From assembly GCA_020629895.1 (NCBI GenBank), contig JAHDCM010000002.1, positions 1 to 12,454 of the forward strand: 12,454 bases of DNA. Direction: 5' to 3'. The position numbers were made by a program, and so were the translations under genes. The notes below the pieces were generated by a model. That model was not told where the DNA came from and did no database searches. It worked only from the letters and a program-made list of their open reading frames with translations. Position 1 is the first letter of the stretch, and every line of letters starts with the position of its first letter. This document shows, one piece after another, positions 7,903 through 12,454 of this stretch. This DNA is from Bacteroidota bacterium. Its GTDB lineage: Bacteria; Bacteroidota; Bacteroidia; Chitinophagales; UBA2359.

Positions 7903-8964
7903 ATGCATAAAGATGTTAAACAAGAAACACAGGTAAGTATTTCTAAAAAGAAAGATTTTTACCCTATTAATCCTTCTTTAAAAAGTTACTTAGGGCAGTA
8001 TTCGCGTGATGTGCAACTGCCTGTACAATATAGCGACCTGACACACTATGCGCACTCCATACCACTTATCGACCAAAATGGAAATGATACACTTTGGGAA
8101 ACGGTGTATTTTTCCCAATTAGATATGCAAGAAATATATCCTGGCTTATCCATGATTTATGCTATGCTAAAAGCCAATGGAGACATTTCAGTCATGGAAC
8201 ACTTATATGTAGATCGAGTAGATTATTGTTCCTTCGGAAATTCGAACCCCTTTCGCGTAAAAATTGTCAATAACTTCAATGATAATTATGACTATTTTTA
8301 TGTCAAAATAGCCGACGCATCTCGAATATATGGACTAGAATTAGAACATATCTTATCACCCAACCGTATTACTTACCTTACTGATCGCAATACGCTCATT
8401 GAAGAACATATCGCAGGTATTCCAGGTGATCAATTTATCTCTCAGCACCTACATGCACACAACGCCAACCAAACACGTATTGCTAAGGAGTTTGTAAAAT
8501 TCAATGAACGTTGTTTTGTAAAATTACTTGGCGATATGCGAGCTTATAATTTCGTCATTGATATTACTCCCGACTTCGACGCCATGCAATATCGTATTCG
8601 CGGAATTGATTTTGACCAACAATGCTACGAAGGCAAAAAAAATCTCTACCTCCCTCAATTCTTTAGAGAAAACCTCCCTTTTGTTGAATTATGTATGAAA
8701 TACATGACCGCCGAAACCGTTTTTCAGTACCAACGAGAAGAACGCGCCCTCATTGCTAATCGAATAAAAACCTCTCGATACCGCCTAAAAGACCTAATTG
8801 ATGTAATGGTTAAAGATCACATCTCACCTGACAAAAAAGTGACACAATTAAAACAAGAATTAAGTCAACACTATCAAAATAAACTCTTCCTAAAATGCCA
8901 AACAATGGGCGAAATTGTCAAAACTAGCCTAAGAATTGTCCTAGAAAAAACCCGAAAAGCTTGA
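7903..8964 (+). CDS. Uncharacterised protein with kinase-like (APH/HipA-like) landmarks
   Basis: This is a 353-residue soluble protein without a signal peptide or membrane segment. I have no name for it. Several segments fall in the order expected of a protein-kinase-like fold: Lys135 in FYVKIAD (like the beta3 lysine), Glu146/Glu148 in GLELEHI (like the helix C glutamate), TLIEEHIAGIPGD at 164-176 (like the hinge of aminoglycoside phosphotransferases), LGDMRAYNFVID at 209-220 (like the HGDxxxxN catalytic loop, with Asp211 and Asn216), and GIDFDQQ at 234-240 (like DFG/DFD metal binding). There is no obvious glycine-rich loop. The reading is inference from motif order alone. The start 12 bases after the upstream stop implies an operon with the outer-membrane protein, so the two may work together across compartments or only share transcription. 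The C-terminal 80 residues are Lys-rich and helical. Confidence 0.8.
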   Translation: MHKDVKQETQVSISKKKDFYPINPSLKSYLGQYSRDVQLPVQYSDLTHYAHSIPLIDQNGNDTLWETVYFSQLDMQEIYPGLSMIYAMLKANGDISVMEHLYVDRVDYCSFGNSNPFRVKIVNNFNDNYDYFYVKIADASRIYGLELEHILSPNRITYLTDRNTLIEEHIAGIPGDQFISQHLHAHNANQTRIAKEFVKFNERCFVKLLGDMRAYNFVIDITPDFDAMQYRIRGIDFDQQCYEGKKNLYLPQFFRENLPFVELCMKYMTAETVFQYQREERALIANRIKTSRYRLKDLIDVMVKDHISPDKKVTQLKQELSQHYQNKLFLKCQTMGEIVKTSLRIVLEKTRKA

Positions 8965-9010
8965 TTCATATTAATTTTTACTTTTTTTTTCATTTTCTAT
9001 AATCAAGCTT
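8957..9010. terminator. Inverted repeat overlapping the stop codon (possible terminator)
   Basis: AAGCTTGATT at 8957-8966, which includes the TGA stop of the 353-residue gene, is perfectly complementary to AATCAAGCTT at 9001-9010 across a 34-base loop. The loop contains a run of nine T (8983-8991). The layout may end or stabilise the operon transcript, but the T-run is inside the loop rather than after the stem, so this is not a standard intrinsic terminator. Confidence 0.35.
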
Positions 9011-9042
9011 AACCATTTATACATCAAGTATTTCCCGTCCTC

Positions 9043-9072
9043 TCACAGCTTAATTTAATGACATTTCTGTGA
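9043..9072. promoter_or_regulatory. Inverted repeat TCACAG-N18-CTGTGA upstream of promoter
   Basis: Six-base inverted half-sites lie just upstream of the -33 element of the predicted promoter. The position would suit a regulator of the SPOR gene, but the half-sites are short and the spacing is wide, so chance cannot be excluded. Confidence 0.2.
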
Positions 9073-9087
9073 ATTATTTTTCCCTTT

Positions 9088-9121
9088 TTTGTGTTTTACA
9101 ATTAGAGAATCGTTATATTTG
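9088..9121 (+). promoter_or_regulatory. Bacteroidota-type promoter (-33 TTTG, -7 TATATTTG)
   Basis: TATATTTG at 9114-9121 matches the TAnnTTTG -7 consensus of Bacteroidota sigma factors exactly. TTTG at 9088-9091 lies 22 bases upstream of it, at the upper end of the usual spacing to the -33 element. Transcription would begin near 9128 and run into the SPOR gene at 9423. Confidence 0.55.
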
Positions 9122-9128
9122 CATATAT

Positions 9129-9422
9129 AGGTAAAAGTTCAATTTAGGTTATATTTTGTTATATAATTCCTTTTGGAAAAACTCCTAGCACCAAATACAA
9201 TATCCTAGACTCCCTTTCTCATCAGCAAACTTTACCTACTAACTAATTAGCACACCTCAATAGTATAGCTTTTCGCCCTATTCAAATGCAAAAAACAACT
9301 CATACAAAAGAATAGACACCTGTATCTATTTCTTAAAACAAAACTAACCAATGAAATCGTAGAAAAGGTTCTTGCTCATTTATACCAAAGTACCCCTTTT
9401 ACTGACCCAAAATCGTTGAACA
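9129..9422 (+). other. Long untranslated leader of the SPOR gene
   Basis: If the promoter at 9088-9121 is used, the SPOR mRNA has a leader of about 295 bases. I find no open reading frame of note (an ATG at 9351 is followed by a stop after two codons), no strong hairpin and no recognised riboswitch. A second promoter closer to the gene could also exist, but I see no good TAnnTTTG site. Confidence 0.35.
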
Positions 9423-10811
9423 ATGAACCCTATATCACGTATCATTGCCCTATTTATACTAATATCATTGGTCTGCTTCTCTTCTCAGTTAGTAGGCGCA
9501 CAGCAGGTTTTTTACCGTATTCAAATCGGAGCTTATAAACAGTTAAAAATAAATAACTTTAAGCAGCTTCAAACAGTACAAGGAAAACTCCTAACCGACC
9601 ATGCCCAAAATGGTATCACCCGCGTACTTAAAGGAGATTATACCACGCAAGGTGATGCTAAAAAAGCATTGATGGCAATTCATTCACTTGGCTATACCGA
9701 TGCATTTATTCGCAAGTATAATAACCCTGAACCTAGTAAAACGCCTAATTCTTTGAGTGTTGATAAATCACTAGGAAAATATACCGTTCAGATTGGTGCT
9801 TATCGTCAATCCTACAAACCCACTATTAAAAATGTATCCGATATCGGGCCGATTTACTACTCTAATGGACAAGGGTTAAAAAAAGTGATGGTAGGCAATT
9901 TTGCCAATATAGCTACGGCTCGCCAAGCACTCAGTATATTAATCGCTCGCGGATATAAAACCGCATTTATTAAGCCTTACAAACCCAATAAACTGAGTAG
10001 TCACAACAGTAAAAAGAATCCATCTATTAATAGAAAAGTAGACCTCGGACAGAAAGCAACAACTGTTAGCCTACCTAAAAAGGAAAAGCAAGAAATACAT
10101 CTTGTTAGTAATAGTAGCAAAAAAACAACTAGCAATAAGCAAACTAGACAAGATGATAAGCGTGCTATTGCAGCTACCAAAACAAAACCAACTGTTTACA
10201 AAAAAACTAGCACTACTAGTGCCAGTAGTTATAATAAATGGATTCGATTTAATGACCATTTCTCACACGACTATACCTACGAATTGTCTCGACAAAATGG
10301 CTTTCTTGTAGCCGATTCAATGAGAAAGTGTGAAAGTGCTAACCTCTCTAAAAACGAATTCGATTTTCTTTTAGCAGATAACGGTTATAAAAATTATCAA
10401 GCGATTGGTAAATACGTCATTGATCACCAACATATTGGCTATCTAGTTGAAGAAAATGGACAAACAATAAACAGTATTCGTCTATACGTTTTCAATACCA
10501 GATCACGTACCTTCACTAGCACCCATTATTTGAGTACTAGCTCCTTATCCAACAATCACCTATATCAAAACACCCAAACATACATCACTTACCTCAATAA
10601 CGACCATTTCCCCGACTTACTACAACGTATTATTGTAGAACGTAAAGATGGTTATAAGAGCGATGTATTAGTAGGAAAAATTTGGAGAGACAACGAATAC
10701 CAAACCTACCCTATCAATGGAAAAGAAAAACAATTTGCCTATCAATTACAATTTTTAGTAGATAGACGAATGGATCAACATTTCCCCTCTTCTATTACGT
10801 ATTATAAATAG
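9423..10811 (+). CDS. Secreted protein with two SPOR domains
   Basis: This 462-residue protein has an N-terminal signal peptide (about residues 1-26, cleavage near VGA-QQ), which supports the start. Two SPOR-type modules follow: residues ~29-99 (FYRIQIGAYKQL ... GYTDAFIRKY) and ~119-186 (YTVQIGAYRQS ... GYKTAFIKPY). Each has the opening QIGAY strand and the closing GY-x-(D/T)-AFI strand typical of the domain, which binds denuded glycan strands of peptidoglycan, usually at the division site. Residues ~187-268 are a Lys/Ser/Thr-rich linker. Residues ~270-462 form a separate domain that I do not recognise; it contains a DLLQRIIVERKDGY segment near 398-411. A structural or regulatory role in the periplasm is likely, and no catalytic motif is visible. 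The gene stands alone behind a long gap and promoter. A second double-SPOR protein follows at 11489. Confidence 0.85.
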   Translation: MNPISRIIALFILISLVCFSSQLVGAQQVFYRIQIGAYKQLKINNFKQLQTVQGKLLTDHAQNGITRVLKGDYTTQGDAKKALMAIHSLGYTDAFIRKYNNPEPSKTPNSLSVDKSLGKYTVQIGAYRQSYKPTIKNVSDIGPIYYSNGQGLKKVMVGNFANIATARQALSILIARGYKTAFIKPYKPNKLSSHNSKKNPSINRKVDLGQKATTVSLPKKEKQEIHLVSNSSKKTTSNKQTRQDDKRAIAATKTKPTVYKKTSTTSASSYNKWIRFNDHFSHDYTYELSRQNGFLVADSMRKCESANLSKNEFDFLLADNGYKNYQAIGKYVIDHQHIGYLVEENGQTINSIRLYVFNTRSRTFTSTHYLSTSSLSNNHLYQNTQTYITYLNNDHFPDLLQRIIVERKDGYKSDVLVGKIWRDNEYQTYPINGKEKQFAYQLQFLVDRRMDQHFPSSITYYK

Positions 10812-10830
10812 TTGTTGCTAACTAACAACT
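10810..10830 (+). terminator. Hairpin directly after SPOR gene
   Basis: AGTTGTT at 10810-10816, overlapping the stop codon, pairs perfectly with AACAACT at 10824-10830 around a 7-base loop. The position fits a 3' end structure, but no T-run follows. Just beyond, ACTACTTAG (10828-10836) is a perfect 9-base complement of CTAAGTAGT (10856-10864), which is also the outer edge of element E2, so alternative foldings exist. Confidence 0.35.
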
Positions 10831-10855
10831 ACTTAGATAGGTTGTCACACCCGTC

Positions 10856-11024
10856 CTAAGTAGTCTTTCTAGTTAATAGTGTCGGGTCAACTTTGAAAGA
10901 TTTTTTAGCCTGAACAAGGCGTGAAACGTAGTCATAGCTGGAGGCTCTGACGAGGCTTCACAACGAAGTACAGGCTAAAAAAGATTCAAAGAACCTGACA
11001 ATATTAACTGGACAGACTACTAAG
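10856..11024. repeat. Hairpin element E2 (conserved core, private arms)
   Basis: Left arm 10856-10912 is complementary to right arm 10971-11024 over about 46 of 57 positions with two small gaps; some mismatches would be G-U pairs in RNA. The innermost 12 bases (TTTTTTAGCCTG and its complement) pair perfectly. Inside lie core block A (10915-10931, CAAGGCGTGAAACGTAG, one difference from E1), a stem of 7 of 8 pairs with a 5-base loop (10931-10938 with 10944-10951), and core block B (10951-10966, 14 of 16 identical to E1). The stem sequences differ from those of E1 but stay complementary. It lies between two SPOR genes. Confidence 0.65.
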
Positions 11025-11038
11025 TAAAATCTTTTTTT

Positions 11039-11283
11039 GGGCGTGCCGTGTATAAAAAAACGCAATCTTTTGCCACTTGCATCCACCAGCGTACTCGCTG
11101 GCGGTTACAAGCAACAAAAGGCTGCGTTTTTTTATACACGTCGGGCTTTCGGCTAATATCTGGCTACTCGGTAGCTGTTCAGTATGGTCGTCCCTTGTCT
11201 TCGCTCACTCCGCTCAGCCTACGGCACTCCCTACTTCACTAGCCACCTCCTTACGCCACATTCCGCCTCTATCCCTCACGCGG
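11039..11283. repeat. GC-rich Bacteroidota-type intergenic repeat element
   Basis: The element opens with GGGCGTGCC and closes with ATCCCTCACGCGG. GCGTG (11041-11045) and CACGC (11277-11281) are complementary ends. Internally it carries GTCGGGCTTTCGGCTA (11140-11155) and a TCGCTCACTCCGCTCAGCC stretch (11200-11218). From memory, intergenic repeats with GGGCGT starts, TCGGGCT centres and ATCCCT(A/C)ACGC ends are common in Bacteroidota; I have not checked this against a database. It is much more GC-rich than its surroundings. Open frames that cross it have no sign of being genes. Confidence 0.55.
11048..11139. repeat. 92-base near-perfect hairpin inside the GC-rich element
   Basis: Arms 11048-11072 and 11115-11139 pair at 23 of 25 positions (GTGTATAAAAAAACGC outermost). 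A further stem at the tip, CCACCAGCG (11083-11091) with CGCTGGCGG (11096-11104), has one mismatch (an A opposite C) and a TACT loop. The whole would fold as one long cruciform or RNA hairpin. On the + strand the right arm contains a T7 run after GC-rich sequence, so it could also terminate transcription. Confidence 0.6.
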
Positions 11284-11320
11284 TAGACGATGGAACGATT
11301 TACGATAAACGTCCGACGGA
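11284..11320. repeat. Second copy of phased ACGAT repeat
   Basis: ACGAT occurs at 11287, 11295 and 11302 (spacing 8 then 7), the same phasing as the ATCGT series at the window start. Bases 11293-11320 (ending AAACGTCCGACGGA) match 5-33 with one substitution and one indel. It abuts the end of the GC-rich element, so the two may belong to one composite repeat. Confidence 0.5.
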
Positions 11321-11324
11321 GTTG

Positions 11325-11346
11325 CCGCCAGCGTCATCGCTGGTGG
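11325..11346. repeat. Hairpin CCGCCAGCG-TCAT-CGCTGGTGG
   Basis: The arms 11325-11333 and 11338-11346 pair except for one G-T type mismatch. Together they are exactly the reverse complement of the arms of the apical stem at 11083-11104; only the 4-base loops differ. This makes the pair an inverted repeat about 240 bases apart that brackets most of the GC-rich element. Confidence 0.5.
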
Positions 11347-11488
11347 TTTATCCAACAATTAACAGCGGCTAGGCTGTTTCTACCCCACCTACTTTCAAAT
11401 AAAACAATCCTGTTTCAATTTTTTAGATTTATCTTGGTAACTTTATGTATCTTTTATTTCCTTCTATTTTGTTACTTAGTTTATTTAC
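11347..11488 (+). other. Upstream region of second SPOR gene
   Basis: A small hairpin (AACAGC at 11361-11366 with GCTGTT at 11373-11378) is followed by very AT-rich sequence leading to the start codon. TAACTTTA at 11438-11445 is one base off the TAnnTTTG consensus, with TTTC at 11413-11416 as a poor -33 match. This is the only promoter candidate I see and it is weak. Confidence 0.25.
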
Positions 11489-12454
11489 ATGAAAACGATA
11501 CAAAAAATATCCTTTTTCATACTGACTATTTACTTATTTCTTTCATTAGGAATATATACATCCAATACCTTTGCCCAAAATGTAACTAGTCCAAGTATTT
11601 CATCCACCGAAATTACCTACTATGTTCAAATAGCCGCTTTTCATCACGGTAGCCCTGGCGACTATGACGAATTATTTGACATTGGTGAACTTTATGTAGA
11701 AGATGACCAAACAGGTTTGAAACGAGTAGTCATAGGTTACTATTCTGATGAACAACAAGCCAAACAGATTTTACAAAAAGTCCTTGCACTTGGCTATACT
11801 GAAGCGTTTGTGAGTAGACGATTAAAAGACGATGCAATTATGATTGTAGACCAACCTGTAAGTAGCAGTGCATCAACTCCCATCAATACTAATTCATCTA
11901 TTATTAACCATCCACATCAAAATAATTTTTCTATTCCCAATACCCCTCCAATTATAAAAACCTATTCAACAACAGGTAATTCAGAGCTTATTCCACCTAC
12001 CGAACAACTACCCAAAGAAGAAGCCTATATTATTCGTTTAGGCACCTATTATCACGAAAAGGATGCCCCCTATATAGGTGTTGCTAGTCATTTTGGCAAT
12101 ATATTGGTTGATGAAGCCTTTGGAAAGAAGACCTTCTTACTCGGAAAGTACGACACCAAAACACAGGTAGAACAAGTAGTACAACAGCTTCACAAAGCAG
12201 GCTTTTATACTTCTTCTATCTATCGTATCAAACAAACATCACTGCCTCCCATTCCTACTGTTATTATTCCATCACAACAAGTAATCACTGATCATATTTC
12301 GCCAACTAAACCGAGTACTAATAATATAGCAACCAATAATAGTAGAAATACCTCTACTGACTTATCTAGCTATACGCCCCCTAGCAATCCTTCAACAACC
12401 CCTCAATCCTTCAATACTTCAACACCTCAAGCCCTCAGTCCTTCAACACCTCAA
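11489..12454 (+). CDS. Secreted double-SPOR protein, C-terminus beyond the window
   Basis: The frame is open for 322 codons from ATG 11489 to the last base, so the gene is cut by the window edge. Residues 1-29 form a signal peptide (MKTIQKISFFILTIYLFLSL ..., cleavage near TFA-QN). A first SPOR-like module spans ~43-112 (YYVQIAAF ... LGYTEAFVSRR), and a second, more divergent one ~179-248 (YIIRLGTYYH ... AGFYTSSIYRIK). Between and after them lie Ser/Thr/Pro/Asn-rich linkers; the last visible stretch (about 292-322) is a short STPQ-type repeat. The plan (signal peptide, two SPOR modules, polar linker) matches the gene at 9423-10811, so the two are likely paralogues or at least functionally similar peptidoglycan-binding proteins. 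Whether a further C-terminal domain follows, as in the upstream gene, cannot be seen. Confidence 0.8.
   Translation, partial: MKTIQKISFFILTIYLFLSLGIYTSNTFAQNVTSPSISSTEITYYVQIAAFHHGSPGDYDELFDIGELYVEDDQTGLKRVVIGYYSDEQQAKQILQKVLALGYTEAFVSRRLKDDAIMIVDQPVSSSASTPINTNSSIINHPHQNNFSIPNTPPIIKTYSTTGNSELIPPTEQLPKEEAYIIRLGTYYHEKDAPYIGVASHFGNILVDEAFGKKTFLLGKYDTKTQVEQVVQQLHKAGFYTSSIYRIKQTSLPPIPTVIIPSQQVITDHISPTKPSTNNIATNNSRNTSTDLSSYTPPSNPSTTPQSFNTSTPQALSPSTPQ
12389..12454 (+). repeat. Short degenerate tandem repeat coding STPQ-rich tail
   Basis: CTTCAACACCTCAA occurs exactly at 12417-12430 and 12441-12454, and related CCTTCAACAACCCCTCAA lies at 12389-12406. The repeat encodes a Ser/Thr/Pro/Gln linker and runs into the window edge, so its full copy number is unknown. 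Confidence 0.6.

Noticed and set aside
9043..9072. TCACAG-N18-CTGTGA as a CRP-type operator
   Set aside because: CRP sites have the half-sites in the opposite order (TGTGA-N6-TCACA) with short spacing; only a generic inverted repeat can be claimed.
10856..11024. E1/E2 as integron attC sites
   Set aside because: attC sites keep conserved outer core sites with a variable centre; here the centre is conserved and the arms vary, and there is no integrase or cassette array.
11048..11589. Several overlapping open frames of 60-100 codons on the + strand
   Set aside because: They run through hairpin and GC-rich repeat sequence in different frames, have no protein-like features, and the last one overlaps the true SPOR gene starting at 11489.
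1..12454. CRISPR arrays, tRNA or rRNA genes, transposase genes
   Set aside because: No regularly spaced direct repeats of suitable length, no cloverleaf or rRNA-like sequence, and no transposase-like reading frame were seen.

Overview
The window is AT-rich. It suggests a member of the Bacteroidota, possibly of the Saprospira/Aureispira type, although the genus is only a guess. The reasons are: a long secreted GH3 plus serine beta-lactamase fusion, a TolB-like/Omp85-like outer-membrane protein, periplasmic SPOR proteins, a TAnnTTTG-type promoter, no clear Shine-Dalgarno sites, and GC-rich intergenic repeats of a kind I associate with this phylum.

Layout. 1-454 has no gene. It holds a phased ATCGT repeat (1-68), a perfect small palindrome (164-186) and a long hairpin element (E1, 284-418). 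455-3436 encodes a secreted NagZ-type glycosidase fused to a beta-lactamase-type domain. A minus-strand metallo-beta-lactamase-fold hydrolase (3570-4214) converges on it. Divergent from that gene is an apparent two-gene operon: a 1199-residue outer-membrane barrel protein (start placed at 4291), followed 12 bases later by a 353-residue protein with no name but with protein-kinase-like landmarks. A roughly 460-base gap with a good Bacteroidota promoter leads to a secreted double-SPOR protein (9423-10811). A gap of nearly 680 bases (10812-11488) is packed with structured repeats: a second hairpin element (E2), a GC-rich element of about 245 bp containing a 92-base hairpin, and a second copy of the phased repeat. 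A second double-SPOR protein starts at 11489 and runs off the right edge, so its C-terminus is not seen.

Function. Several genes point to the cell envelope: peptidoglycan fragment recycling (GH3/beta-lactamase), peptidoglycan-binding SPOR proteins and an outer-membrane barrel. The MBL-fold enzyme looks like housekeeping.

No defence system, prophage, integron, CRISPR array or rRNA/tRNA is visible. The most unusual signal is the pair of hairpin elements E1 and E2. They share a conserved centre and a central stem, but their long outer arms are unrelated in sequence while each remains self-complementary. The kinase-like reading of the 353-residue protein is the best protein-level lead.
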